Shown: positions 1-7,553, numbered from the stretch's first letter. The stretch is 36,086 bases of DNA from Alphaproteobacteria bacterium (GCA_016869835.1 VGDH01000017.1:1-36086), one strand, 5' to 3'. Notes: generated by a model not told the origin, from the sequence alone. Program-made: numbers and translations.

Positions 1-498
1 CGCCTCGATCTGGCCCTTGTCGACGGCTTGCAGACCGGCGCGGAAGATCTCGGCCAGAAAGGCGGAATAGGCCAGCATCAGGGCGATCACGGCGCGGTAG
101 AGAAGCGGGAAATCGCGGGTCCTGAGTGGCGTCAGCCCCAAAGGCTCCAACACCTGATTGACCAGCCAGACCATGCCGGGGCCCAGCACGAAGGCGACAT
201 AAAGAAGCAGCACGATGATCGGGATCCCGCGCATCACCTCGATGTAAAGCCGGGCAATCTGGCGCAGGATCAGGCTGCGCGACAGGGACATCACGGCAAG
301 CCCAAGGCTCATGACGCAGGCCCCAAGATAGGCCACCACGGCCACGCCGATTGTGATCCAGATGCCTTTGGACAGGGCGGACAGGGCGGCGGCATAGACC
401 TCGGTCGTGGCCACTTCCCAAAAGAGGTAGGCCCCGGCAAGGGCCAGGATCACCAGCCACCAGGGAAAATCGTCATCGGGTCTGGAGGAGGGGCCCAT
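1..498 (-). CDS. Amino-acid ABC transporter permease (partial, 3' end outside window)
   Basis: Inner-membrane permease of a polar amino-acid ABC importer (HisM/GlnP type). The minus-strand frame from the ATG at 498 stays open for 166 codons to the window edge. It shows a cytoplasmic start (MGPSSRPDDDFPWW), one hydrophobic helix at about residues 13-30, then the usual HisMQ core with RLYIEVMRGIPIIVLLLY, and ends inside the EAA loop (AEIFRAGLQAVDKGQIEA), which contacts the ATPase. This EAA motif fixes the family. The gene lies 48 bp downstream of the binding-protein gene, so the two form an operon; the ATPase is presumably just beyond the left edge. An in-frame ATG only 13 codons upstream falls inside the intercistronic hairpin and is less likely to be the start. 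Substrate cannot be told from sequence. Confidence 0.9.
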   Translation of the reverse strand, partial: MGPSSRPDDDFPWWLVILALAGAYLFWEVATTEVYAAALSALSKGIWITIGVAVVAYLGACVMSLGLAVMSLSRSLILRQIARLYIEVMRGIPIIVLLLYVAFVLGPGMVWLVNQVLEPLGLTPLRTRDFPLLYRAVIALMLAYSAFLAEIFRAGLQAVDKGQIEA

Positions 499-509
499 CG
501 CGGAAAACG

Positions 510-537
510 GCGGCCCCGCCCCAAGGCGTGGGGCCGC
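510..537 (-). terminator. Intercistronic hairpin between binding protein and permease
   Basis: GCGGCCCC (530-537 read on minus) pairs perfectly with GGGGCCGC (510-517) around a 12-nt loop that itself contains a GCC/GGC pair. It starts about 10 nt after the stop codon of the binding-protein gene. There is no U-tract, so by analogy with other ABC operons it more likely protects the 3' end of the binding-protein mRNA and lowers permease expression than ends transcription fully. That role is inference. Confidence 0.55.
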
Positions 538-546
538 ATCTGACGA

Positions 547-1329
547 TTATTCGCCCATCTTGTATTCGACGAACCACTTCTGGTTCAGCGCATCCAGCGT
601 GCCATCGGCCTTCATCGAGGCAATGGCGGCATTGATCGGTGCCACAAGTTCAGACCCTTTGGGGAAGATGAAGCCGAAATCCTCGGAAGCAAGCGGCTCA
701 CCAATGATCTTCAGCCCACCGTTCGACGCCTGCACATAGCCATTGGCCGCCGTGCTGTCGGACAGGGTCAGATCCACATCGCCCGCCTTCAGCGCCTCAA
801 GCCCGGCACCAAAGGTTTCGAACTTGATGACGCGGGGGTTTTCTTCGTTGCCGTCCAGAATGTTGTATACGGCGGCATAGAAGGGCGAGGTGCCGGGCTG
901 GGCAGACACCAGTAGCTCGGGGATGGCGGCGAAAGAGGCGGCATCGGTAAAGCGCGCCTCGTCGCCGCGCACGATCATCAGCATTTCAGACCGCATGTAG
1001 GGGTCGGAGAAATCGACCTTTTCCTTGCGTTCATCCTTGATGGTGATGCCGGTCATGCCGACATCGAACTGGCCTTCCGATACGGCCGGGATCATCGCAT
1101 CCCATGAGGTATTCTCATATTTCACGGTGATGTTGATGCGCTTGGCGATCTCGGCCATGGCGTCATATTCCCAACCCACGGCAGCGCCGGATTTGTCCAG
1201 AAACTGCAAGGGCGGATAGGCGTTTTCGGTGACCACAACCACTTCCTTGCCGTCAAGGTTCGGCAGGTCCTGGGCCATGGCGGCGGGGGCGAGAAGCGTG
1301 AGGCCCATGAGGGCGGCAGCAAGCTTCAT
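547..1329 (-). CDS. Amino-acid ABC transporter periplasmic substrate-binding protein
   Basis: Extracytoplasmic solute-binding protein, family 3 (SBP_bac_3), which captures a polar amino acid in the periplasm and delivers it to the adjacent permease. The start at 1329 ([13 protein letters not shown]) is preferred over an in-frame ATG 18 bases upstream because AGGGAG lies 7 nt before it. It gives 260 aa with a Sec signal peptide cleaved after AMA (about residue 19). Core motifs are ENAYPPLQF, the cluster-3 signature [13 protein letters not shown], and [24 protein letters not shown]. Length is normal for the family. It is first in the minus-strand operon with the permease. A candidate promoter lies 32 bp upstream. 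The exact amino acid (cystine, glutamine, histidine or other) is not determined. Confidence 0.93.
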   Translation of the reverse strand: MKLAAALMGLTLLAPAAMAQDLPNLDGKEVVVVTENAYPPLQFLDKSGAAVGWEYDAMAEIAKRINITVKYENTSWDAMIPAVSEGQFDVGMTGITIKDERKEKVDFSDPYMRSEMLMIVRGDEARFTDAASFAAIPELLVSAQPGTSPFYAAVYNILDGNEENPRVIKFETFGAGLEALKAGDVDLTLSDSTAANGYVQASNGGLKIIGEPLASEDFGFIFPKGSELVAPINAAIASMKADGTLDALNQKWFVEYKMGE

Positions 1330-1360
1330 GTGTGAACTCCCTGTCACGAGGTGATGGGTG

Positions 1361-1390
1361 ACTATGGCAGGGCTGCCGCGAAAGGTGCAA
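1361..1390 (-). promoter_or_regulatory. Candidate sigma-70 promoter for the binding-protein gene
   Basis: On the minus strand TTGCAC (1385-1390) and CATAGT (1361-1366) are 18 bp apart, with the second box 32 bp before the start codon. Both match the sigma-70 consensus only partly (4 of 6 each), so this is a positional guess. Confidence 0.35.
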
Positions 1391-1397
1391 GGGGGCA

Positions 1398-1439
1398 GCG
1401 TCTGGTTTGCGTCGGGTTTGCGTCGGGTTTGCGTCTGGC
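1398..1439. repeat. Short tandem repeat, 11-bp unit, about 3.8 copies
   Basis: Units GCGTCTGGTTT, GCGTCGGGTTT, GCGTCGGGTTT and a partial GCGTCTGGC follow head to tail. The 11-bp period is close to one helical turn. It lies just upstream of the candidate promoter of the binding-protein operon in a 262-bp divergent intergenic region. It may be a slippage product or a set of phased sites for a regulator. Confidence 0.8.
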
Positions 1440-1486
1440 ATCCGTCGTGACGCGGTTTTCGCGCAAAGGGTCAGATAAGTCGGTCA

Positions 1487-1508
1487 GACTGCGAAAATTC
1501 GCACAGTC
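1487..1508. promoter_or_regulatory. Dyad-symmetric candidate operator
   Basis: GACTG (1487-1491) and CAGTC (1504-1508) flank an inner TGCGAA-AA-TTCGCA dyad (1490-1503). The site lies in the divergent region between the amino-acid transporter and the dioxygenase, 84 bp before the dioxygenase start. The geometry fits a dimeric regulator; no regulator gene is visible nearby. Confidence 0.4.
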
Positions 1509-1591
1509 ATTCCGCGCCGGTTGACCCCAAGGCGCGGTTGCGGGAATCGTCCGCCCGGCCCATGGTCCGGGCAACGAAGCGGAGAGGCGAC

Positions 1592-2386
1592 ATGACCCGG
1601 ATGCCCACCTGTTTCATCAGCCACGGCGGCGGCCCCTGGCCCTGGATGCCCGACTGGCGCGCGATGTTCAAAAACCTTGAAGCGTCCTTCGTGCAGATGG
1701 TGAAAGACCTGCCGGAACGGCCCAAGGCCATTCTGATGATCTCGGGCCATTGGGAGGACGACAGTTTCGCCGTCATGACCTCGGCCAACCCGCCGATGGT
1801 TTACGACTATCACGGCTTTCCGCCCGAGACCTTCCAGATCACATACCCCGCCCCCGGCGCGCCCGATCTGGCGCGGCGCGCGGCCGATCTGATCGCGGCG
1901 GCCGGGCTGCCGGTGCGGCTGGATGCGAAACAAGGGTTCGACCACGGCTGCTTTGTGCCGGCCTTCATGATGTATCCCGATGCCTCGGGGCCGGTGTTCC
2001 AGATTTCCCTGCAGAAGGGTTACGATCCGGCGCGGCATGTGGAACTGGGCCGGGCCTGGGCGCCCTTGCGCGATGAGGGCGTGCTGATCGTTGGATCGGG
2101 GTTAAGCTATCATAACCTGCGGCTGTTCGGGCCGGGGGCCAAGGTGCCGTCAGAGGCTTTTGATGCCTGGCTGGGCGAGGTGATGGCGAAACCGGCGGCA
2201 GAGCGCACGGCAGAGCTGATCGATTGGGAAAAGGCACCCTATGCAAGGGTGTGCCATGCGCAGGAAGATCACTTTGCCCCGATCTGGGCGGTGATTGGCG
2301 CGGCAGAAAGCGAACCCGCGCGGCGGGTCTGCCACGACAAAGGCCTGTTTGGCGGCGTGACCGCCTCAAGCTACCGGATGGGATAG
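1592..2386 (+). CDS. DODA-type class III extradiol ring-cleavage dioxygenase (YgiD-like)
   Basis: Cytosolic metal-dependent dioxygenase of the LigB superfamily, 4,5-DOPA dioxygenase (DODA) branch; the E. coli relative is YgiD. The start at 1592 (MTRMPTCFISHGGGPW) is chosen for the GGAGAGG ribosome site 5 nt upstream; the frame is open further upstream but without a good site. 264 aa is normal. Metal-ligand motifs are SHGGGP near the N-terminus, ILMISGHWED at about residues 48-57, and HGCFVP in the middle. The later GSGLSYHNLR segment is also typical. Known members cleave catechol rings, but the physiological substrate in bacteria is usually unknown and cannot be inferred here. The 3' end overlaps the convergent MoeB-like gene by 21 bp. 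Confidence 0.9.
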   Translation: MTRMPTCFISHGGGPWPWMPDWRAMFKNLEASFVQMVKDLPERPKAILMISGHWEDDSFAVMTSANPPMVYDYHGFPPETFQITYPAPGAPDLARRAADLIAAAGLPVRLDAKQGFDHGCFVPAFMMYPDASGPVFQISLQKGYDPARHVELGRAWAPLRDEGVLIVGSGLSYHNLRLFGPGAKVPSEAFDAWLGEVMAKPAAERTAELIDWEKAPYARVCHAQEDHFAPIWAVIGAAESEPARRVCHDKGLFGGVTASSYRMG

Positions 2387-3409
2387 GCCGCAGACCGGGC
2401 AGTCGGGGCGCTTCTTCGCCCCGATCACCCGGGCATCAGAGTAAAGCGCGTCAAAGATCATCAGGCGTCCGCGCAGGGGGGTGCCCGCGCCGGTGAGGTG
2501 CTTGATCGCCTCCATGGCCATCATGGACCCGATGATGCCGGGCAAGGGGGCGGCGACGCCCGCCTCGGCACAGGTGGGGACCATGCCGGGCAGCGGGCGT
2601 TCGGGGAACACACATTCATAGCAGGGGCCGCCGCGGGCGGGGTCATAGAGGCTGATCTGGCCTTCCCATTGGGTGATGGCGGCGGAAATCAGCGGCTTTT
2701 CTGCCGCGACGCACAGCCGGTTCACCAGATAGCGGGTGTCGAAATTGTCGGTGCCGTCCAGGATCAGGTCATAGTCGGCGATCAGGCTGGCGGTGGCGTC
2801 GTCAAGCCGCCGCTGATAGGGGCGCACCTCGATAAAGGGGTTGAGGGCGCGCATTGCGATCTCGGCCGATTGCACCTTGGGCAGGCCGATGCGGGCGTCC
2901 GCATGGATGATCTGGCGTTGCAGGTTGGAGCCTTCGACGCGGTCCTCGTCGATCACGCCGATGGTGCCCACCCCTGCAGCGGCCAGATAGAGGAGCGCGG
3001 GCGAGCCAAGGCCCCCCGCCCCCACCACCAGCACCCGCGCCGATTTCAGCCGCTGCTGCCCAGGCCCGCCGATTTCGCGCAAGAGGATATGGCGGGCATA
3101 GCGGTCAAGCTCTGCCGGGCGGAAGGGTGCGTCTGCGGCGATGGGGGCAACCGGGGCGACCCGCGCTCTTAACCGCGAGAGCCCCAGAACATAGGCGGCA
3201 ACCACCCCGGCCAACCCGCCGACAACCGCCCAAACCCGGGCATCCCCGCCCAGGGCGCTGCGCAAACCATTGCCCTCGGGCAGCAGAAGATGCGCCAGCA
3301 TCACCGCAGCCCAAAGCCCGGCCAAGGCGACAAGCCTCCGGCGAGGGGCCACATCCATGACCCAGCCCAAGGCCCAAATCCCTGCGCCCAAGCCCAGAAC
3401 CAGCATCAC
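2366..3409 (-). CDS. MoeB/ThiF/HesA-family E1-like adenylyltransferase with N-terminal membrane anchor
   Basis: E1-like enzyme that would activate the C-terminal glycine of a ubiquitin-fold sulfur carrier (MoaD or ThiS type) by adenylation. 347 aa. Residues 1-80 hold about three hydrophobic stretches not present in E. coli MoeB, so the enzyme is probably tethered to the membrane. The catalytic part starts at about residue 97 ([15 protein letters not shown]). It has the ATP-binding GAGGLGSP, the adenylate-binding [15 protein letters not shown], and a Cys in PTCAEAGV. A zinc pair CYEC and CPVC is present. The ATG overlaps the dut stop codon by 4 bp (ATGA), so the two are co-translated. No moaD, thiS or thiF partner lies in the window, so molybdopterin versus thiamin versus another route is open. 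Confidence 0.88.
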   Translation of the reverse strand: MMLVLGLGAGIWALGWVMDVAPRRRLVALAGLWAAVMLAHLLLPEGNGLRSALGGDARVWAVVGGLAGVVAAYVLGLSRLRARVAPVAPIAADAPFRPAELDRYARHILLREIGGPGQQRLKSARVLVVGAGGLGSPALLYLAAAGVGTIGVIDEDRVEGSNLQRQIIHADARIGLPKVQSAEIAMRALNPFIEVRPYQRRLDDATASLIADYDLILDGTDNFDTRYLVNRLCVAAEKPLISAAITQWEGQISLYDPARGGPCYECVFPERPLPGMVPTCAEAGVAAPLPGIIGSMMAMEAIKHLTGAGTPLRGRLMIFDALYSDARVIGAKKRPDCPVCGLSHPVA

Positions 3410-3873
3410 CGCACCCCGGTGGAGCCAAAGCCCCCCTGCCCGCGCGGCGTGTCATCCAGATTGTCGACCACGGCAAACCCCGCCTGCACCACCGGCGCCA
3501 CGACGCATTGCGCAATCCGGTCACCGTGATGCACCACATAGGGCGCCGCCCCCAAATTGACCAAAGCCACCCCCAAAGGCCCGCGATAATCGCTGTCGAT
3601 GGTGCCGGGCGTATTGGGAAGCGTGATGCCATGCTTCAACGCAAGGCCAGATCGAGGCCTGATCTGCATCTCATACCCCGCCGGAATGGCCACTCGCAGC
3701 CCGGTCGGCACAATCGCCCGCTCCATCGGCTGCAAGACAAACCCCGCCGCCCGCATCTCGACGGGCAGATTGGCGCAGATGTCGGCCCCGGCACTGCCCG
3801 CCGTCTGATAGCTTGGCAAGGGGACCGCAGGGTCTGCCCAATCCTCACGAAGCACGCTTATCTCGACTGCCAT
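3406..3873 (-). CDS. dut: dUTP diphosphatase
   Basis: Homotrimeric dUTPase: hydrolyses dUTP to dUMP and PPi, keeping uracil out of DNA and supplying dUMP for dTMP synthesis. 155 aa, typical length. All five signature motifs are visible in order: AGADIC (I), PRSGLALK (II), [17 protein letters not shown] with the catalytic Asp (III), GDRIAQ (IV), and the P-loop-like [10 protein letters not shown] at the C-terminus (V). The gene lies 111 bp downstream of coaBC and overlaps the MoeB-like gene by 4 bp. dut next to coaBC is a common bacterial arrangement. The start codon abuts copy A of the intergenic TTCATCTTGGC motif, which leaves little room for a standard ribosome site. Confidence 0.97.
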   Translation of the reverse strand: MAVEISVLREDWADPAVPLPSYQTAGSAGADICANLPVEMRAAGFVLQPMERAIVPTGLRVAIPAGYEMQIRPRSGLALKHGITLPNTPGTIDSDYRGPLGVALVNLGAAPYVVHHGDRIAQCVVAPVVQAGFAVVDNLDDTPRGQGGFGSTGVR

Positions 3874-3900
3874 TCATCTGTTCCCAAATATCCCCGCCGG
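3873..3900. repeat. Intergenic TTCATCTTGGC motif, copy A
   Basis: Plus-strand TTCATCTGTTCCCAAATA then TCCCCGCCGG, directly upstream of dut. Three related copies lie at 20517, 29040 and 35856. The conserved part is TTCAtcTtGgCcCAAATAnCCCC. Function unknown. Confidence 0.6.
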
Positions 3901-3947
3901 AGGCGCACAGAAGCCCCAGACGATCCCGCCAAACCAGCCCGCGCAAC

Positions 3948-3996
3948 CCGGAATTTGACACAAATTCCGGCCAAAATTCTTTCTTCAAGAATTTTG
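3948..3996. repeat. Tandem palindromes at the 3' end of coaBC
   Basis: Two perfect 10-bp hairpins lie side by side. The first is CCGGAATTTG (3948-3957), loop ACA, CAAATTCCGG (3961-3970). The second is CAAAATTCTT (3972-3981), loop of 5 nt, AAGAATTTTG (3987-3996), and it spans the coaBC stop codon. A similar pair follows ilvE at 21509-21553. They may end transcription, protect the transcript's 3' end, or be an interspersed palindromic repeat family. Confidence 0.75.
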
Positions 3997-5184
3997 CAGC
4001 GCATCGGCGATGCGCTGGGCCAGTTTCTTGGCCACCTGGTCCTTGGCCATGCGCGGCCAATGTTCAGCCCCCGTATCGGAAATCAGCACCACGGCATTTT
4101 CCGTCCCGCCCATGATGTCGGTCGCGGGGGACACGTCATTGGCGACGATCCAGTCGCAGCCTTTGCGGGCGCGTTTGGCTGTTGCATGGTCGACCACATG
4201 TTCGGTTTCGGCGGCAAAGCCCACCATGAGGCGCGGGCGCTGCGGCCCCTTGGACAGGGTCGCCAGAATGTCGGGGTTTTCCGCGAATTCCAGCGCCGGG
4301 GCCTTGCCCGATCCGTCTTTCTTCATCTTCTGCACGCCCTCGTTGGTCACGCGCCAATCGGCCACGGCGGCGGCCATGACGGCGGCGGCGGCGGGAAGGG
4401 CGGCCTCGACCGCCTCCAGCATCTGCCGCGCAGTTTCCACCTTGACCACCGTCACGCCGTAAGGTGGCGGCACGGTGGCGGGGCCAGTGACAAAAGTCAC
4501 CCTCGCCCCCAGATCGCGCAGCGCGGCGGCAATCGCTGTGCCTTGCGCGCCGGACGAGCGGTTGGCGATATAGCGCACCGGGTCGATGGGTTCATGCGTG
4601 GGGCCAGAGGTGACCAGCACATGACGGCCCTGCAAAGGGCCCTCCGCCAGCGCCGCGGTGATCGCGGCAAAGATCGCCTCGGGTTCGGCCATGCGACCGG
4701 GGCCGAACTCGCCGCAGGCCATTTCGCCCTGATCGGGGCCGACAAAGCGCACCCCATCGGCGGTGAGCGTCGCCAGATTGCGCTGGGTCGCCGGGTGCTG
4801 CCACATCCGCACATTCATTGCCGGGGCCATCAGCACAGGCGTGTCGGTCGCCAGCAGGAGGTTGGAGGCCAGATCCTCGGCCCGGCCGGTGGCGAGTTTC
4901 GCCATCAGGTCGGCGGTCGCGGGGGCCACGACCAGAAGGTCGGCCACGCGGGAAAGTTGGATATGGCCCATCTCGGCCTCATCCGTCAGGTCAAAGAGCG
5001 CCTGATGCACCTTTTCGCCCGCGAGCGCCGCAACCGAAAGCGGCGTGACAAACTCGGCCCCTGCCCGTGTCAGAACCGGGGTCACGGCGGCGCCTGCGCT
5101 TTTCAAAAGCCGGATCAGCAGCAGCGACTTATAGGCGGCAATCCCGCCGCCGATGATGAGAAGGATGCGTTTTCCGGCCAGCAT
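3985..5184 (-). CDS. coaBC: Bifunctional phosphopantothenoylcysteine decarboxylase / phosphopantothenate-cysteine ligase
   Basis: Two consecutive steps of coenzyme A synthesis: CTP-dependent ligation of 4'-phosphopantothenate to cysteine (CoaB), then FMN-dependent decarboxylation to 4'-phosphopantetheine (CoaC). 399 aa, standard for the fused form. The N-terminal CoaC flavoprotein shows GGGIAAYKSLLLIR, PATADLMAKLATG, PAMNVRMW (the PXMNXXMW motif) and the ACGEFGPGRMAEP loop. The C-terminal CoaB domain begins at about residue 185 with VTSGPTHEPIDPVRYIAN then RSSGAQG. A GGAG ribosome site precedes the ATG at 5184. It lies 50 bp after the ChaN-like gene in the minus-strand run that starts with rpoH. 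The last codons lie within a strong hairpin. Confidence 0.97.
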   Translation of the reverse strand: MLAGKRILLIIGGGIAAYKSLLLIRLLKSAGAAVTPVLTRAGAEFVTPLSVAALAGEKVHQALFDLTDEAEMGHIQLSRVADLLVVAPATADLMAKLATGRAEDLASNLLLATDTPVLMAPAMNVRMWQHPATQRNLATLTADGVRFVGPDQGEMACGEFGPGRMAEPEAIFAAITAALAEGPLQGRHVLVTSGPTHEPIDPVRYIANRSSGAQGTAIAAALRDLGARVTFVTGPATVPPPYGVTVVKVETARQMLEAVEAALPAAAAVMAAAVADWRVTNEGVQKMKKDGSGKAPALEFAENPDILATLSKGPQRPRLMVGFAAETEHVVDHATAKRARKGCDWIVANDVSPATDIMGGTENAVVLISDTGAEHWPRMAKDQVAKKLAQRIADALQNS

Positions 5185-5234
5185 GGCGGGCTCCGTTCAG
5201 GGTTGGCCCACGTTAGGCGGGTGCGGCGGCAAAC

Positions 5235-6062
5235 TCAACCGCCCCCGGAGGCGGTGCCGGTCAGCGCCGCGCAGGGGTCGTCGCGCGGGATGGCGGGGGT
5301 GGCAAGCCAGAGGTCGAAGGGCGGGGCAGCGGGGGCTGCCTCTTCGAACTGGGCGATGGTGAGGAGGCTGAGATCGGGGGCGACCCGAGCCAGCGGCACC
5401 GCCAGGCCCTGATCGCGGCGGGCATGGCCGTTGCCGGTGATGACGGCGACCGGGCCGCCGGTTTCGGCCAGGGCCTGCACCGCGGCGCGGGCCAGCATCG
5501 CATCGCGCAGGCGCTGGATCTCGACCATGGCGGGCAGAAGTTCGGGCGGCAGCGCGTTGCAATGGGCGGTGGCCTGTTCAGCCTCGCGCGCGGCCTGATC
5601 TTCGGGCGGCAGGGGGTCGAAGAGCCCGTAGGCGGCGGCATCTGCGCCGAAAACGGCGCCGGGGCCTTCCTTCATCGCGAAGCGGGCCAGGGCGCGGGGC
5701 ACCTCGGCGCCGTAGACTCCCGCCGAGGGGGCGGCGGCGAAGATCGGGTAATACATCGCGAAATCGGGCCAGCCAGCGGCTTCCCAGCCCAAGATCTGCC
5801 CCAGGCTGGCCTGATCGGGCAGCGGGACGAGCATCTTCTGCGCCGCCTCGGGGGTCAGCATTTCAAAGACCAGCGCCTTTGGGGCAAGGGTTGCCACGGC
5901 GCGGGCCTGATGGGCGTGGTGAGTGGGGTTGTCGTGCAATTCGCCCAGGATCACCACCTGGGCCGCGCCGAAGGTTTCGGCACGGTCCAGCGCCTGCGGG
6001 GTGATTTCAGCGGCAAGCGCGGGGCCGGTGGCCCAAAGCGCCAGGGCGGCGAGGACTTTCAT
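5235..6062 (-). CDS. ChaN-like (haem-binding uptake) family periplasmic protein
   Basis: ChaN family; the Campylobacter member binds haem and is linked to iron uptake. The diagnostic N-terminal motif VVILGELHDNPTHHAHQAR is at about residues 36-54, with the later segments GWPDFAMYYPIF, YGAEVPR and ITGNGHARRDQG. The last is typical of the superfamily, which also includes TraB/TIKI-like proteins. The start at 6062 gives 275 aa and a signal peptide ending ALA about 18 residues in. There is no lipobox cysteine, so unlike many relatives it looks like a soluble periplasmic protein. ATG and the rpoH stop overlap (TGATG), so it is translationally coupled to rpoH. That suggests a stress-related role, which is inference. 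Confidence 0.82.
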   Translation of the reverse strand: MKVLAALALWATGPALAAEITPQALDRAETFGAAQVVILGELHDNPTHHAHQARAVATLAPKALVFEMLTPEAAQKMLVPLPDQASLGQILGWEAAGWPDFAMYYPIFAAAPSAGVYGAEVPRALARFAMKEGPGAVFGADAAAYGLFDPLPPEDQAAREAEQATAHCNALPPELLPAMVEIQRLRDAMLARAAVQALAETGGPVAVITGNGHARRDQGLAVPLARVAPDLSLLTIAQFEEAAPAAPPFDLWLATPAIPRDDPCAALTGTASGGG

Positions 6063-6937
6063 CACAGGAAGTCATGGACCCCGTGCGCCTTGTCTTCCAG
6101 ATGGCGGCGCAGCTTGCCATAGGCGGCGGCCTCAAGCTGGCGGATGCGTTCCTTGGACAGGCCCATTTCAGCGCCCAGGCTTTCCAGCGTGCGCGGTTCA
6201 TCGCGCAACCGGCGTTCGGCGACGATGTAGCGTTCGCGTTCGTTCAGGCCAGCCATGGCCTTGGCGAGCCAGCCGCGGAGCGCCGCGTGGTCATGGGCCA
6301 CTTCAACCGCCTCAGCGGCCTGCACGGCGTCATCTTCCAGAACCTCGATCCATTCGCGCCCCTCGTCATCCGAGGCTTGTGGGGCGTTAAGCGAGGCGTC
6401 CATGCCGGCCAGACGGCCTTCCATCATCTCAACCTCGGCCAGCGTCACGCCGACCTCGTTGGCGACACGTTCGCGCAGCTGGGCGCTGTCGAGTTCCTCG
6501 CCCGCTGCCGCCGCTTCGCGCGAGAGTTTGGCCTGCACGCGGCGCAGGTTGAAGAAGAGCGCTTTTTGCCCCGAGGTCGAGCCGGTGCGCACCATGGACC
6601 AGTTGCGCATCACATAGTCCTGGATCGAAGCCTTGATCCACCAGACGGCATAGGTGGAAAAGCGCACGCCGCGGTCGGGGTCGAACTTTTCAGCCGCCTT
6701 CATCAGGCCAAGCGAGGCCTCTTGGATGAGGTCATTCATTGGCGCGCCGTAGCGGCGGAATTTCGCGGCCATGGAAATGGCAAGCCGCATATAGGCCGTC
6801 ACCAGACGGTGGAGCGCGGCGGTGTCGCGGTGGTCGCGCCAGGCGCGGGCGAGGGCCGCCTCGGTCTCGGCGTCAAGAAGTTCTGCGGCGCGCGCTTGGC
6901 GCGACAGGGTTTGATCGGTATATCCGTCTAGGGCCAT
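6062..6937 (-). CDS. rpoH: RNA polymerase sigma factor RpoH (RpoHII type)
   Basis: Alternative sigma factor of the sigma-32 family. The start at 6937 (MALDGYTDQTLSRQARAAEL) is set by GGGAGG a few nt upstream; a longer open frame upstream is non-coding leader. 291 aa. Region 2 is clear: DLIQEASLGLMKAAEKFDP (about 69-87) and FSTYAVWWIKASIQ (93-106). The RpoH box QKALFFNLR is at 124-132, which separates RpoH from primary sigma factors. Region 4 ends with TLESLGAEMGLSKERIRQLE. The sequence matches my memory of Rhodobacter RpoHII more than RpoHI. In R. sphaeroides RpoHII is made under RpoE control during singlet-oxygen stress, and the upstream promoter here fits that. First gene of a likely five-gene minus-strand unit. 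Confidence 0.95.
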   Translation of the reverse strand: MALDGYTDQTLSRQARAAELLDAETEAALARAWRDHRDTAALHRLVTAYMRLAISMAAKFRRYGAPMNDLIQEASLGLMKAAEKFDPDRGVRFSTYAVWWIKASIQDYVMRNWSMVRTGSTSGQKALFFNLRRVQAKLSREAAAAGEELDSAQLRERVANEVGVTLAEVEMMEGRLAGMDASLNAPQASDDEGREWIEVLEDDAVQAAEAVEVAHDHAALRGWLAKAMAGLNERERYIVAERRLRDEPRTLESLGAEMGLSKERIRQLEAAAYGKLRRHLEDKAHGVHDFL

Positions 6938-6975
6938 CTGCGCCTCCCAAGTTTTCTTTTCCCTGATGTTGACAA

Positions 6976-7004
6976 TCTTACGGATCGAACCAGTGATCGG
7001 ATCA
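6976..7004 (-). promoter_or_regulatory. RpoE (ECF sigma) type promoter of rpoH
   Basis: On the minus strand TGATCC (6999-7004) and TAAGA (6976-6980) are exactly 18 bp apart. This equals the RpoE consensus known from Rhodobacter sphaeroides (TGATCC-N18-TAAGA). Transcription would begin near 6968, about 30 nt before the rpoH start. A 13-bp perfect palindrome GTGATC-G-GATCAC (6993-7005) covers the -35 element. Confidence 0.85.
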
Positions 7005-7013
7005 CCGCTACTT

Positions 7014-7553
7014 ATGGGCTTGCCCAGATTTTCCCTGATCGTCGGGGGCGCCCGTTCGGGCAAGTCGCGGCTGGCCGAACGGTTGGCGGCGCGATTGGCG
7101 GCGGCCACCGGATTGCCGCGCGCCTATATCGCCACGGCAGAGATCTGGGACGAGGAGATGCGGGCACGGATTGACCGGCATATCGCCGACCGAGGCGAGG
7201 GTTGGGTGACCGAGGAGGCGCCGCGCAATGTGCCCGGCGCCTTGGCGCGGGCCGAAGGCGTGGTGCTGATCGACTGCGCAACCTTGTGGCTGACCAATGT
7301 GATGCTGGGGGGTGGCGACATCGAGGCCGAAACGGCGGCGCTGTTGGCCGCGATTGCCGCCTATCCCGGCCCGGTGATCGTGGTGTCGAATGAGGTCGGC
7401 TGGGGCATTGTGCCGGACAACAAGCTGTCGCGCGATTTCCGCGACGCGCAGGGGCGGCTGAACCAGCGGCTGGCCGAGGCGGCCGATCTGGTGGCGGGTG
7501 TGATGGCCGGGTTGCCCGTGGTCTTGAAGGGCCAGATGCCGGTGCTCGCATGA
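7014..7553 (+). CDS. cobU: Bifunctional adenosylcobinamide kinase / adenosylcobinamide-phosphate guanylyltransferase
   Basis: CobU/CobP: phosphorylates adenosylcobinamide and then transfers GMP to give adenosyl-GDP-cobinamide, the activated intermediate of nucleotide-loop assembly in B12 synthesis and salvage. 179 aa from the ATG at 7014. It has the P-loop GGARSGKS near residues 9-16, RAYIATAEIWDEEMRARIDRH, and VVSNEVGWGIVPDNKLSRDF, the GTP-binding/dimer segment. No clear ribosome site precedes 7014; an in-frame ATG at 6966 also lacks one and overlaps the rpoH promoter, so the shorter form is preferred. It is divergent from rpoH and overlaps the following phosphatase gene by 4 bp. I saw no cobalamin riboswitch in the short leader. 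Confidence 0.93.
   Translation: MGLPRFSLIVGGARSGKSRLAERLAARLAAATGLPRAYIATAEIWDEEMRARIDRHIADRGEGWVTEEAPRNVPGALARAEGVVLIDCATLWLTNVMLGGGDIEAETAALLAAIAAYPGPVIVVSNEVGWGIVPDNKLSRDFRDAQGRLNQRLAEAADLVAGVMAGLPVVLKGQMPVLA

Noticed and set aside
3508-5412. 634-codon open frame on the plus strand across dut and coaBC
   Set aside because: It is antisense to two clear genes and is His/Arg/Gly-rich, as expected from GC-rich shadow frames. No start site or known domain.
6938-7013. Cobalamin riboswitch before cobU
   Set aside because: The gap is only 76 bp, holds the rpoH promoter and lacks the B12-box and conserved helices.
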